A stretch of DNA of 64,000 nucleotides. Origin: an uncultured Prevotellaceae bacterium (GTDB taxonomy: Bacteria > Bacteroidota > Bacteroidia > Bacteroidales > Bacteroidaceae). The translations under genes were made by a program, and so were the position numbers. How positions within the stretch are numbered: position 1 is the stretch's first letter; every line of letters begins with the position of its first letter. Under the pieces are notes generated by a model, which saw nothing but the letters and a program-made list of their open reading frames with translations, was not told the origin of the DNA and did not search any database. The stretch covers positions 32,796 through 96,795 of the forward strand of contig OMRP01000006.1 of NCBI GenBank assembly GCA_900313615.1, written 5' to 3'. This document shows positions 45,089 to 54,577 of this stretch, one piece after another.

Positions 45089-46609
45089 ATGGCAAAGAAA
45101 GCACTCTTGATGATACTCGACGGATGGGGTATCGGCAAACATGGTGAGGGCGACGTGATTTTCAACACCCCCACTCCTTATCTGGATTACCTGAACGCGG
45201 TGAGCGCTCATGCACAGTTGCAGGCCTCGGGCGAAGACGTGGGTCTGCCTGATGGACAAATGGGCAACTCGGAGGTGGGACACCTCAACATTGGTGCCGG
45301 ACGTGTGGTATATCAGGACTTGGTGAAGATTAACCGTGCATGCCGCGATGGCTCGATACTGAAAAACAAAGAGATAGTCAACGCCTACACCTATGCCAAG
45401 GAGAACGGCAAACGCCTGCATCTCATGGGACTGACGTCTGACGGTGGTGTGCACTCTTCGCTTGACCATCTGTTCCGACTGGTGGAGATTGGCAAGGAAT
45501 ATGGACTGACGCAGACTTTCGTGCACTGTTTCATGGATGGTCGCGACACTGATCCAAAGAGCGGTGTGGGATTCATCAGCCAGTTGGAGAAGGTGTGCCA
45601 AGCCAACGATGCCCATATTGCCAGCATCGTGGGACGTTTCTATGCCATGGACCGCGACAAACGGTGGGAGAGGGTGAAAGAGGCTTATGACCTGCTCGTT
45701 GAGGGCAAGGGAAAGCAGAGTGACAACATGGTGCGTGCCATGGAAGAGAGCTATGCCGAGGGCGTGACCGACGAGTTCATCAAGCCCATCAACAATAGCA
45801 CCGTCGATGGAACCATCCAGGAAGGCGATGTGGTCATCTTCATCAATTTCCGCAATGACCGTGCTAAGGAACTTACCCATGTGCTTACGCAACAGGATAT
45901 GCCGGAGGCGGGCATGCACACCATCGCCAACCTGCAATATTACTGCATGACTCCCTATGACGCCAATTTCAAGGGCGTACATATCCTCTTTCCCAAAGAG
46001 AATGTGGAAGACACACTGGGCGAATATCTCAGCAAACTGGGCAAGAAACAGTTGCATACCGCAGAAACGGAGAAATATGCTCACGTGACGTTCTTCTTTA
46101 ACGGTGGACGCGAGGCTCCCTTCGAGGGAGAGGATCGTATCCTCGTTCCTTCGCCCAAGGTGGCTACCTACGACCTCAAACCGGAGATGAGCGCCTATGA
46201 GGTGAAGGACAAATTGGTGGAAGCCATCAAGACGGAGAAATACGACTTCATCGTCGTCAACTTCGCCAATGGCGACATGGTGGGGCATACGGGTGTATAC
46301 CATGCCATCGCCAAGGCGGTGTGGGCTGTCGACCACTGTGTGCACGACGTGATAGAGGCGGCCAAGGCTGCAGACTATGAGGCCATCATCATAGCTGACC
46401 ATGGAAATGCCGACAATGCCATCAATGAAGACGGCACCCCCAACACGGCACACTCGCTCAACCCCGTACCATTCATCTACGTCACCGACAACAACAGCGC
46501 CAAGGTGAAAGACGGCCGTTTGGCCGATGTGGCTCCTTCCATCCTGCATATCATGGGACTGGAACAACCAGCTGACATGACGGGTGAAAACCTTATCAGC
46601 GACAATTAG
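45089..46609 (+). CDS. gpmI: 2,3-bisphosphoglycerate-independent phosphoglycerate mutase
   Basis: 506 aa, the usual length. It interconverts 3- and 2-phosphoglycerate in glycolysis using two metal ions and a phosphoserine. The active-site serine lies in [16 protein letters not shown]; metal ligands are in [30 protein letters not shown] and [10 protein letters not shown]. Complete, no sign of damage. A typical alkaline-phosphatase-fold enzyme with the inserted transferase domain (about 80-300). Confidence 0.97.
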   Translation: MAKKALLMILDGWGIGKHGEGDVIFNTPTPYLDYLNAVSAHAQLQASGEDVGLPDGQMGNSEVGHLNIGAGRVVYQDLVKINRACRDGSILKNKEIVNAYTYAKENGKRLHLMGLTSDGGVHSSLDHLFRLVEIGKEYGLTQTFVHCFMDGRDTDPKSGVGFISQLEKVCQANDAHIASIVGRFYAMDRDKRWERVKEAYDLLVEGKGKQSDNMVRAMEESYAEGVTDEFIKPINNSTVDGTIQEGDVVIFINFRNDRAKELTHVLTQQDMPEAGMHTIANLQYYCMTPYDANFKGVHILFPKENVEDTLGEYLSKLGKKQLHTAETEKYAHVTFFFNGGREAPFEGEDRILVPSPKVATYDLKPEMSAYEVKDKLVEAIKTEKYDFIVVNFANGDMVGHTGVYHAIAKAVWAVDHCVHDVIEAAKAADYEAIIIADHGNADNAINEDGTPNTAHSLNPVPFIYVTDNNSAKVKDGRLADVAPSILHIMGLEQPADMTGENLISDN

Positions 46610-46710
46610 TAATTTAGTAGTAAGTAGTTAAAGTGTCTGAACTCCTGTAACTTCTGAACTCCAGAACTCCCAAGCTATTGTTCAGACTCCTATACTCCAA
46701 ATAAACAACC

Positions 46711-47376
46711 ATGGATGTGCGGATAGATTCCTCGTGGAAGGCACGGCTACAAGGCGAATTTGACAAGCCTTATTTCGTGTCGCTCACCCAGGCGGTGCGC
46801 GAGGAATACCGTACACATGAGTGTTTCCCTCCTGGTCGACTGATATTCAATGCTTTCGACCGTTGTCCTTTCGACAAGGTGAAAGTGGTGATTATCGGTC
46901 AAGACCCTTACCATGAGCCGGGACAGGCACATGGACTCAGTTTCTCTGTATGCGACGGGGTGCCTTTTCCTCCGTCGCTGCAGAATATTTTCAAGGAGAT
47001 ACACGACGACGTGGGCTCACCTATACCCGCTACGGGCAACCTCACACGTTGGGCTGACCAAGGTGTACTCTTGTTGAATGCCACACTCACCGTGCGGGCT
47101 CATGCGGCCAATAGCCATGCGCAATTGGGCTGGCGCTCGTTTACCGATGCGGCCATCAAGGCGTTGGCCAGTGAACGACAGCATATCGTTTATATGCTCT
47201 GGGGCGGCTATGCGAGAGGAAAAGGCTATATGATTGACAAGACGAAGAATTTGGTGCTCGAGTCGGTACACCCGTCACCTCTGTCGGCCAATAGGGGAGG
47301 GTGGTTCGGCAACCACCATTTTTCACAGGCCAACCGTTATTTGGTGGAACAGGGCATGTCGCCCATTGAATGGTGA
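46711..47376 (+). CDS. ung: Uracil-DNA glycosylase
   Basis: 221 aa. Family 1 UDG motifs: the water-activating D65 in IIGQDPYHEPGQAHGLSFSV and the leucine loop HPSPLSANRGGWFGNHHFSQ. Removes uracil from DNA at the start of base excision repair. The spacer from gpmI carries AACTCC-type short repeats. The DUF3109 gene starts three bases after its stop, so these two are an operon. Confidence 0.97.
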   Translation: MDVRIDSSWKARLQGEFDKPYFVSLTQAVREEYRTHECFPPGRLIFNAFDRCPFDKVKVVIIGQDPYHEPGQAHGLSFSVCDGVPFPPSLQNIFKEIHDDVGSPIPATGNLTRWADQGVLLLNATLTVRAHAANSHAQLGWRSFTDAAIKALASERQHIVYMLWGGYARGKGYMIDKTKNLVLESVHPSPLSANRGGWFGNHHFSQANRYLVEQGMSPIEW

Positions 47377-47379
47377 GAG

Positions 47380-47976
47380 ATGGACAAACAACGTATTCTT
47401 CCGATTCTGCAGGTGGATGATGTGCTCTTGTCATCAGACATCCTGACTGAATATTTCTGCTGCGACCTCGACAGATGCCATGGCGTATGTTGTGTGGAGG
47501 GCGACGCAGGGGCGCCAGTGTCACTTGACGAGGTGGGCGAACTTGAGAATGCGCTTGATGTGGTGTGGCCTGACTTATCGGCGGCGGCACAGGCGGTTAT
47601 CGACAAACAAGGTGTGGTATATACCGACCGCGATGGCGACCTTGTGACCAGTATTGTGGGGGGTAAAGACTGTGTGTTCACTTGTTATGAACAGGGCTGT
47701 TGCCTCTGTGCCTTGGAGAAGGTGTACCGTGCAGGCAAGACAGGGTGGTGCAAACCCATCAGTTGTTCGCTCTATCCCATCCGTGAGAGACGGTTTTCCA
47801 ATGGGATGGTGGGCTTGAACTATCACTGTTGGGCCATCTGCCGAGACGCCGTGGCGCTCGGTAAAAAGAATAATGTTCGCGTGTACCAATTTCTCAAGGA
47901 ACCCCTTACCCGTCGCTTTGGTGCTGCATGGTATGAAAAATTGCAGCAGTTGGCGAAAGCGATGAATGTTGAATGA
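47380..47976 (+). CDS. DUF3109 family cysteine-rich protein
   Basis: 198 aa. The family pattern is clear: FCCDLDRCHGVCCVEGDAGA, CVFTCYEQGCCLCALE, WCKPISCSLYPIR and NYHCWAICRDA. The many paired cysteines suggest a bound Fe-S cluster or zinc, similar to YkgJ-type proteins; this is inferred. It begins three bases after ung and is probably translated with it. Confidence 0.9.
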   Translation: MDKQRILPILQVDDVLLSSDILTEYFCCDLDRCHGVCCVEGDAGAPVSLDEVGELENALDVVWPDLSAAAQAVIDKQGVVYTDRDGDLVTSIVGGKDCVFTCYEQGCCLCALEKVYRAGKTGWCKPISCSLYPIRERRFSNGMVGLNYHCWAICRDAVALGKKNNVRVYQFLKEPLTRRFGAAWYEKLQQLAKAMNVE

Positions 47977-48006
47977 CAAATTGTTTCATTCTACATTCTA
48001 AGCCTC

Positions 48007-48891
48007 TCACCCTTCTTTCCTGTATTTCATCGGCGACATGCCCACATGTTCCTTGAAGTATTTTCCCATGAACGATTGGTTGGGGAAATGCAGCCTGTCG
48101 GCTATCTCCTTAATGCTAAGTGTGGAATTTTTCAACAACACTCGCATCTCCATGGTCACGAAACGGTCTATCCAATCGTTGGGCGGACGCTTGCTTACTT
48201 GTTTCACCGACTCACTCAGGTATTTGGGTGTGATGTTCATCTGGTTGGCATACCAATTCACTCGACGTTCAAATTTGAAATGTGTCTGCAGCAGCAAGAT
48301 GAAATCGTTGAAAATCTTTTCCGCACGGGTCTGCTTTTTCGAGGTGTCCAACTGCAACTGATAAATCTCGTTGCCGATGTCGTAGAGCATGGCCTTGAGG
48401 AGCACACCGACCAACTCGCGGCGGAAGCGGTGGCAGGTGTCTTTCACCTTCTGTTGTATGAGGTAGAAATATTCGAGGAAGGTCTGTGCTGTCTGGTCTT
48501 TGATGTGAAACATGGGATGCGACTGGGCAAACAGAAAGAGTGTTGACACCTCGTGTATCTCTTTGATGATCTCTTGGAAAAAACTGTTGGAGCACATGAT
48601 GGCTATGCCGCGACAATCATCGCTGAGATAGTAGTTGTTGGTGACATGGCCGGCATTGATAATGATGACATCGTTCTTCTTGGCTTGATACTCTATGGTA
48701 TCAACCATGTAGCGGGCGTTACCCTCCAAACAAAGGGCAACGAACAGGCAGTTGATGCGTCGTGGTTCCTTTGGCAACGGTACGTCTTCAAAGCGCTCGA
48801 AGAGCAATAGGTCGTCGTCGACGAAATTGACACCATCGAGTTCTTGCTTGGCCAAAGCCACTGTGGCGCTTGTCAGTTTGTTGTCGTTCAT
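48007..48891 (-). CDS. AraC-family transcriptional regulator
   Basis: 294 aa. An N-terminal cupin-like sensing domain (about 30-140, with YMVDTIEYQAKKNDVIIIN) and a C-terminal double HTH (about 195-292, NQMNITPKYLSESVKQVS, SIKEIADRLHFPNQSFMGKY). The start overlaps the GH95 stop by four bases (ATGA), so the regulator is translated with the fucosidase and may respond to its product or control this operon. The ligand is unknown. Confidence 0.92.
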   Translation of the reverse strand: MNDNKLTSATVALAKQELDGVNFVDDDLLLFERFEDVPLPKEPRRINCLFVALCLEGNARYMVDTIEYQAKKNDVIIINAGHVTNNYYLSDDCRGIAIMCSNSFFQEIIKEIHEVSTLFLFAQSHPMFHIKDQTAQTFLEYFYLIQQKVKDTCHRFRRELVGVLLKAMLYDIGNEIYQLQLDTSKKQTRAEKIFNDFILLLQTHFKFERRVNWYANQMNITPKYLSESVKQVSKRPPNDWIDRFVTMEMRVLLKNSTLSIKEIADRLHFPNQSFMGKYFKEHVGMSPMKYRKEG

Positions 48892-51284
48892 CGTTCAGGG
48901 TATATGGTGAATGTTTTTTTTGTGTTTTGTTTGTTGAAATGGATGGTCTTGCTGGCGTCGTTGCCCATGACTTTGACTTTACCGCGTTGGCTGTTGCGGA
49001 TGGTGACTTCGGTCACATAGCCCTTTTCCCATGTCATGTCCACCTCATAACCACCACGGGCACGCAACCCTTTCACGCTGCCTGATGACCATGACGGGGG
49101 CAGGGCGGGCAACAGTTCTATCATCCCTGGTCTACTCTGGATAAGCATCTCGCACACACCGGCAGTGCCACCGAAGTTGCCGTCAATCTGGAAGGGGGGA
49201 TGGGCATCAAACAGGTTGGGATAGGTACCACCGGAACGGCGTTTGTCAGACCCCTCGTAACCATCGGGCGATACGTAGGTGAGCAGTTTTCTAAAGATGC
49301 GGTAGGCGTGTTCGCCATCATGTAGTCGCGCCCAAAGGTTGATGCGCCAACCTGTGCTCCACCCCGTGCTCTCGTCGCCTTTGATTTCCAATGTGCGACG
49401 ACAAGCGGCAGCCAACTTGTTGTCTTGCTTGGTGATGTGACTGCCGGGATAGAGACCGATGAGGTGTGACTGGTGGCGGTGGTGCTCGTCAAAGTCGCGC
49501 CAATCGTGATACCACTCTTGTAGGTTGCCACGCTGGCCAATGGTGTAAGGATGTAGCCGTGGCAGGACTTGCGACAGTTCTTTGCGCAGGGGGGCATCGG
49601 TCTTTAGAATCTCGGCGGCTGCCAGGGTGTTGGTCAGCAACTCGCGGATGATGGCCATATCAGCTGTGCCACCATAGCAGGTCATGCCATGGTAGCCTTC
49701 TGTTGTGACATATTCGTTTTCGGGCGACGTGCTTGGTGCGGTAATTAGTTCATTGGGGTTCTTGGGGTTGGGAATGAGCCATGCCAGACAGAACTCGGCG
49801 GCTCCTTTCATCAGCGGATAGGCGGTTTGTCGGAGGTAGTCCTTGTTGGCGCTGAACAGGTAATGTTCCCAAAGGGTATTGACAAGCCATGCACCGCCCA
49901 TGTTCCAGTTGGCCCATTCGGGCTTCTCGTTCTTTTCACCCACGGGGTTGGTCATCGCCCAGATGTCGGAGTTGTGCGACGAGCACCATCCCCGGTCGAT
50001 GCCATAGTAGTTTTTGGCGGTATGCTGACCGTTTTCCGCCAGTGCTGCTACGAAAGCGTTCAGTGGCATGGTCATCTCACCGAGGTTGGCCACTTCGGCG
50101 AGCCAATAGTTCTCTTCAAGGTTGATGTTCACGGTATAGTTGCCGCGCCAGGGTGACCAGAGATGTGGCGTCCACAGTCCCTGAAGGTTAGCGGGAACTC
50201 CTTCGGTGCGTGAGGAAGAGATGAGCAGGTATCTGCCGAACTGCATATAGAGCGTTTCCAAGTATGGGTTGTCTTCGGTTCCGTCGGTATAGGCTTTCAG
50301 TTGTTCAGCCGTGGTACGTGTAGTGTCTTCGTGGGCTCCTTCAAGGGTCAGGCTCATACGGGAGTAGAACTGCCGGTAGTCGTCTATATGACGTTGGCGT
50401 AGCTCATCCCATGTGTAGTTGACAAGGTGCCAGGCTTCGTCGATAGCACGTTCCAAATAGGGCGCTCCTTCTGTCACTGGATGTTGGCGTGGTCCGTTGA
50501 ACGAGGTCTCGTTCACGAAATAAAGGGTTATGTCTGTGGCTCCTGCCACGTGGATGATGGAGTCGGTGGCATTTATTTGGCCGTCGCTGCTCTTGGCGGT
50601 GAGGATGCCGCAGAAATGGATGCTCTCGTTGGGGTCGCCCATGGCATGTCCCATGATGGTGAGCTGTGAGCCGCGCCCTCGTGTGTTATGTGGCACCAAC
50701 GAGGTGAGGGTAATGTCGCAGTTAAGGGCTTGCTTTTGGTCGCTTTTCAGGCGTATGGCGATGCAGCGGTCGGGGTATGAGGCGAAATATTCGCGGTGGA
50801 TGGTGTTGCTGCCCTGTGTATAATGGTCGTGGCATAATGCGCTGTCGAGGTCGAGCGTGCGACGGTAGCCACTCACCGCACCGTTGTTTTTGTCGGTGAT
50901 GAGCAACGTGGCGAGTGGTTGGTAAAACTGCGAATTATGTCCTTGCACATGTAACTGTAACGAGTCGGCTTTGGCGTAGTCCTCGGCGAATAGGGCTTCA
51001 CGAATGGGCGCTATCCAACGCGATGCTCCTTTGTCTTCCTCTTGGTTCACGGGTTTTCCGGTCCACAGTGTGATGTCGTTGAGTTGGATGGTATTCACGT
51101 TGGTGCCTCCATATACCAACGCACCCAGTTTGCCATTGCCCAGAGGCATTGACTCTTCGAAATAGGTGGCTGGCGCTTTGTCCCAGATGCGCATGGGGGC
51201 TTGCTGGGCGGCGGATGTAATAGCCATGAGCAACGTTATAGTAACTGTTATTAGTCTGGCTGCAGCATGATCATTGGTCCCCAT
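48888..51284 (-). CDS. GH95 alpha-L-fucosidase (or alpha-L-galactosidase)
   Basis: 798 aa from ATG 51284; other in-frame starts (51311, 51341, 51425) are possible, but 51284 gives the clearest signal peptide (ARLITVTITLLMAITSAAQQ). An N-terminal beta-sandwich (about 30-270, MPLGNGKLGALVYGG) leads into the (alpha/alpha)6 barrel. Family active-site segments are present: YTVNINLEENYWLAEVAN with the two catalytic-region asparagines, and FQIDGNFGGTAGVCEM with the aspartate. GH95 enzymes cut terminal alpha-1,2-fucose by inversion; some prefer galactose. Context: a TPR hybrid sensor upstream and an overlapping AraC gene downstream, without SusCD. Confidence 0.93.
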   Translation of the reverse strand: MGTNDHAAARLITVTITLLMAITSAAQQAPMRIWDKAPATYFEESMPLGNGKLGALVYGGTNVNTIQLNDITLWTGKPVNQEEDKGASRWIAPIREALFAEDYAKADSLQLHVQGHNSQFYQPLATLLITDKNNGAVSGYRRTLDLDSALCHDHYTQGSNTIHREYFASYPDRCIAIRLKSDQKQALNCDITLTSLVPHNTRGRGSQLTIMGHAMGDPNESIHFCGILTAKSSDGQINATDSIIHVAGATDITLYFVNETSFNGPRQHPVTEGAPYLERAIDEAWHLVNYTWDELRQRHIDDYRQFYSRMSLTLEGAHEDTTRTTAEQLKAYTDGTEDNPYLETLYMQFGRYLLISSSRTEGVPANLQGLWTPHLWSPWRGNYTVNINLEENYWLAEVANLGEMTMPLNAFVAALAENGQHTAKNYYGIDRGWCSSHNSDIWAMTNPVGEKNEKPEWANWNMGGAWLVNTLWEHYLFSANKDYLRQTAYPLMKGAAEFCLAWLIPNPKNPNELITAPSTSPENEYVTTEGYHGMTCYGGTADMAIIRELLTNTLAAAEILKTDAPLRKELSQVLPRLHPYTIGQRGNLQEWYHDWRDFDEHHRHQSHLIGLYPGSHITKQDNKLAAACRRTLEIKGDESTGWSTGWRINLWARLHDGEHAYRIFRKLLTYVSPDGYEGSDKRRSGGTYPNLFDAHPPFQIDGNFGGTAGVCEMLIQSRPGMIELLPALPPSWSSGSVKGLRARGGYEVDMTWEKGYVTEVTIRNSQRGKVKVMGNDASKTIHFNKQNTKKTFTIYPER

Positions 51285-51425
51285 CTTATAGGTGGGGTTA
51301 ATGGAGGTCATGGATGGACTTTGTGGAAACGGGTGAACCATGGTGGAATGATTTGTAATAGTAATGGCAATGCAAAAATAGCAAAAAAAATAAAGGTAAA
51401 AAAGCAAAAGGGTAAAAAACAACAT

Positions 51426-51444
51426 GGTTGCCTCGCGGCAACCA
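51426..51444 (-). terminator. Hairpin in the GH95 leader or terminator
   Basis: TGGTTGCC/GGCAACCA with a four-base loop; on the minus strand TGTTGTTTTTT follows. It could end transcripts from the sensor gene or act within the GH95 leader. Confidence 0.4.
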
Positions 51445-51571
51445 CGTGTGAAGATAACAAAACTTTACGCTTAATACATTTGCTTAGTGTCTTTAACTAA
51501 GAAGAATCTAATATATGATAAAAGTTTCAGCAAGTATTACAACACCTTTACTTGGTTGTTGTTTTCTGCTG

Positions 51572-51639
51572 CAAAGGTATGCCAATTCTAGCCATAACGA
51601 TTGACAAAAATGGACAAAAAATTGTATTTTTCGGACAAA
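51572..51639 (-). promoter_or_regulatory. Candidate promoter and TTTGTCC direct repeats upstream of GH95
   Basis: On the minus strand TTTGTCC occurs at 51639-51633 and 51618-51612 (21-bp period), followed 32 bases on by TACCTTTG (51579-51572), a -7-like box. The half-site and spacing match those upstream of susC. The rest of the 436-base gap between the GH95 start and the sensor gene holds AT-rich DNA and a CTTGCCCCTTGCTCC repeat. Confidence 0.5.
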
Positions 51640-51680
51640 GAGAGTTTCCACTTTTAGTTTTTACCTTCCAAGGCATATCT

Positions 51681-51731
51681 CTTGCCCCTTGCTCCTTGCT
51701 CCTTGCCCCTTGGGAGGGGGTTAGGGGGAGG
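51681..51731. repeat. CTTGCTCC simple repeat and palindromic repeat at the end of the sensor gene
   Basis: CTTGCCCCTTGCTCCTTGCT repeats run into CCCCTTGGGAGGGGGTTAGG then GGGAGG. The stop codon and last residues (ASP) of the hybrid sensor lie within the palindromic copy. Confidence 0.7.
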
Positions 51732-54540
51732 CCTTCTTCCTGTATTGCGTCGGGGTAAGTCCGAAATATTGTTTGAAGGCTCGGGCAAAATGGGCGTTGT
51801 CTTCAAATCCGCAGCGCAGGGCGATGTCGCCAATGTTCAGTTCGGGTGAATGGTCGAGCAGGTGTTTTGCGTGGTTCAGGCGCAGGTGCATGATATAGGA
51901 GGCTGTCGTCTCGCCGGTGATGGCAAATAGTTTGCGGCGAAGTTGTTTGCTGCTCATGCACATGGCTGAGGCTATCGTTTCCACATCGACACTCCCTTCC
52001 TCCAGTCCTTTCATCACCGTGTCGTTCAGTTTGTCGAGGAGCTGCTGGTCGATGGCGTTCAGCTGTTCCTTGGGCTCCTCCTCATGTTCCTGGATGGCTT
52101 GGCTGAACCGTTCGCGCAACTGGCGGCGTGAGAGCAACAACTGTTCCACGCGCACCAACAGCTCGTTGGCGATGAACGGCTTGACAAGATAAGCATCGGC
52201 ACCGGCCTTCAGACCAAGGATACGGTCGTTGTCTTCGTTTCTTGCCGTCACCACAATTACGGGGATATGGCTCAGCAGCGGGTCGTTCTTCACTTGCTGA
52301 CATAGTTGCAGTCCGTCGATGCCAGGCATCATCAGGTCGGTGACAATGATGTCGGGAATGATGTTGCGGGCCTTTTCCAGTCCTTCATTGCCATTGCTGG
52401 CCATAAATAGGGCGTAGTCGCTGTGGAGCAATGAACGGAGGTAACCCATCACATCATCGTTGTCCTCGATGATGAGCACCCGTTCGCGCTGGTCTGTCGA
52501 CAGGGCGTCTTCCTGGTCCTTCTCGTCTTCCTTGAATGGGGTATAAGCTTTTTCCATCTTCTCCTCGCCAGAGAATGATGGCCATTGCTGGGTGCCGTGT
52601 TTTAGGGGCAGCTTGATGTGGAACGTGGTGCCTTCACCTTCCTTGCTGGTTACCCAGATGGTGCCTTCCACCACGGTGACAATCTGTTTCACCAAGGCCA
52701 GCCCCACACCGGTGCCGATACTTGAACTTTCTTTTTCCGACGTGTAGAACTCTTCGAACACGTGCGGTATGTCTTTCTCTGCGATGCCCACACCAGTGTC
52801 CTTTACGTCAATCATCGCGAAACCGTTGTTTTCGCTGAGGCTAAGGGTGATGGTACCTCCGGGGGGCGTGAATTTGACGGCGTTGGAAAGAAGGTTATAC
52901 AACATCGTGTGGTACAGGTCGGGCACGAAATCGGCCATCAGCGGGTTTTCCTTATGGCTGTATTCAAGGTTTAGTTGGTTTTGATGTGCCAGTTCGTAGA
53001 ATGTCTCCACAATCATGGCGGTATAGGGCACTAGGTCACCATGTTGCCATTCGGGTTTCACATGGTTGGAACGCAGTCGCGAGATGTTGAGCAGCTGGTT
53101 GGTGAGTTTCTGCATATGGTAACCATTGCGGAGGATAATTCTTCCAGCCTTGCGGATATCGTTCTCGTCGGTGGTCCGTCCTTCGGCGATATTGTCACTC
53201 ATACCCATGATTACGGTGAGAGGCGTTCGGAACTCATGGGTAATCTTCGTGAAGAAATCTTGGCGCATCTCTTCCACCTTTTTCATCATCATGTTGGCCT
53301 TGGTACGCATTCGCAGGGCATAAAAGAGGATGGCCAGGAGCACGACAAGTGCCAATATGGCAACGATGGCGGCGATGTTCAGGCGGCGCTGCATCTCGTT
53401 CTGCTGGCTCAGGTCGTTGTTCTTCTCCTTCAGTTCGTCGGCGTGGTAACGTGAGTGGAATTGGCTAAGCAGCTGGGCCGTCTCAGAATGGTAGATGGAG
53501 TCGCTCAGTATACTGTAGGTCTCCAACTGTTGAAGGGCTCGTTGCGGGTCGCTCTCGCGCAGGGATTCGTACAGTCCGTAACGGGCGGTGCGTTCCAAGT
53601 AACGGTTGCCTAAGGACTGTACTTTCGCCAATGCCTGTTCGAAATGGTAGGCGGCCTGGTCTTTCTTTCCTTGCAGCAGGAGGAGTCGCCCCATCTGGTT
53701 GTGGCAGATGACCGTGGAATTGGTATTCTTTGCCGCCTCAAGGACGGGAAGGGCCTCGTCCATTGCTTTCCGCGCCTCATCATAGCGATGCAGCTCGATG
53801 AAGGTGTTGGCCATCATCGTCTGGCGTATGGCGGCTTTGTCGGCACGTCCCTCGGAGTGGTCTATTTCATAGGCTTCCTGCGCCAGCTCGAGGGCTTTCT
53901 CCGGCTGATGCAGCTGCAGGTAAATCTCCGAGGCAACGCCCAGACGGATGGCCAAGCGGTCTTTCCGTCCCAATTCGCGTTCCAGGGCGATGGCTTTGTT
54001 GGCGAAGTCGAGGGCTTCGGCGGGCTGTTTGGCCGATAGGTAGAGCGTAGCCAGGTTGTTCAATGATGAACTGATGTCTTCCTTGTTGCCCGAAGAAAGG
54101 TCGAGCTTGTAGCACATCTCTTGGTATTTGATGGCTTCGTAGGGGTTGCCCATCCGTTGGTAGATGGCGCTCAAATTGAACAGAAACGTCGCGTAACTCT
54201 CGTTGTCTATGCTGGAAACATAGTTTTTCAGAGCCTGCTTGCCACAATCTGCCGCCTTGCCATATTGGTTGATGTCGGAATAATATGCAGCCATGCCGCT
54301 GTAGACGTGAAAGGGCATGGAGCTGATGTTGGAAGTGCTGAAATGAAGGAGTGTGTCGATATGCTCTTCTTGGTGCAACAGTTTGATTAGTTCGTTGGCT
54401 GTTGCTATTTGGCTGGAGCCATTCTGTTGCCTATATTTTTGGAAGATACTATCGACAACTGCCTCGTTGGTCTGGGCCATGGTGGCCAGGTCAACGAGAC
54501 AGGTGATAAGAATGAGGACTATTTTCCGCAAATTGGTCAT
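51721..54540 (-). CDS. Hybrid two-component regulator: TPR sensor, histidine kinase, receiver, AraC
   Basis: 939 aa. Signal-like N-terminus (IVLILITCLVDLATMAQ), periplasmic TPR repeats (about 40-350), one membrane helix (387-410), HisKA with phospho-acceptor H435 in THEFRTPLTVIMG, HATPase (N-box LSNAVKFTPPGG, G1 DTGVGIAEKD, G2 GTGVGLALVK), receiver with phospho-acceptor D735 in VTDLMMPGIDG and a C-terminal AraC HTH (about 830-935). TPR rather than propeller sensing sets it apart from classical PUL hybrid sensors. Placed upstream of GH95 on the same strand with a 436-base gap. The C-terminus runs into a palindromic repeat. Confidence 0.95.
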   Translation of the reverse strand: MTNLRKIVLILITCLVDLATMAQTNEAVVDSIFQKYRQQNGSSQIATANELIKLLHQEEHIDTLLHFSTSNISSMPFHVYSGMAAYYSDINQYGKAADCGKQALKNYVSSIDNESYATFLFNLSAIYQRMGNPYEAIKYQEMCYKLDLSSGNKEDISSSLNNLATLYLSAKQPAEALDFANKAIALERELGRKDRLAIRLGVASEIYLQLHQPEKALELAQEAYEIDHSEGRADKAAIRQTMMANTFIELHRYDEARKAMDEALPVLEAAKNTNSTVICHNQMGRLLLLQGKKDQAAYHFEQALAKVQSLGNRYLERTARYGLYESLRESDPQRALQQLETYSILSDSIYHSETAQLLSQFHSRYHADELKEKNNDLSQQNEMQRRLNIAAIVAILALVVLLAILFYALRMRTKANMMMKKVEEMRQDFFTKITHEFRTPLTVIMGMSDNIAEGRTTDENDIRKAGRIILRNGYHMQKLTNQLLNISRLRSNHVKPEWQHGDLVPYTAMIVETFYELAHQNQLNLEYSHKENPLMADFVPDLYHTMLYNLLSNAVKFTPPGGTITLSLSENNGFAMIDVKDTGVGIAEKDIPHVFEEFYTSEKESSSIGTGVGLALVKQIVTVVEGTIWVTSKEGEGTTFHIKLPLKHGTQQWPSFSGEEKMEKAYTPFKEDEKDQEDALSTDQRERVLIIEDNDDVMGYLRSLLHSDYALFMASNGNEGLEKARNIIPDIIVTDLMMPGIDGLQLCQQVKNDPLLSHIPVIVVTARNEDNDRILGLKAGADAYLVKPFIANELLVRVEQLLLSRRQLRERFSQAIQEHEEEPKEQLNAIDQQLLDKLNDTVMKGLEEGSVDVETIASAMCMSSKQLRRKLFAITGETTASYIMHLRLNHAKHLLDHSPELNIGDIALRCGFEDNAHFARAFKQYFGLTPTQYRKKASP

Positions 54541-54577
54541 TCCTCAATAAGGATATGAAGTATTTTGGCGTGTTTTA

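Noticed and set aside
45080-46567. 495-codon open frame on the strand opposite gpmI
   Set aside because: gpmI has all catalytic motifs and the antisense product (His- and Val-rich) shows no domain; it is a by-product of third-position G/C bias.
51426-51444. Riboswitch upstream of GH95
   Set aside because: Only a single short hairpin is visible; no multi-helix conserved structure that I can recognise.
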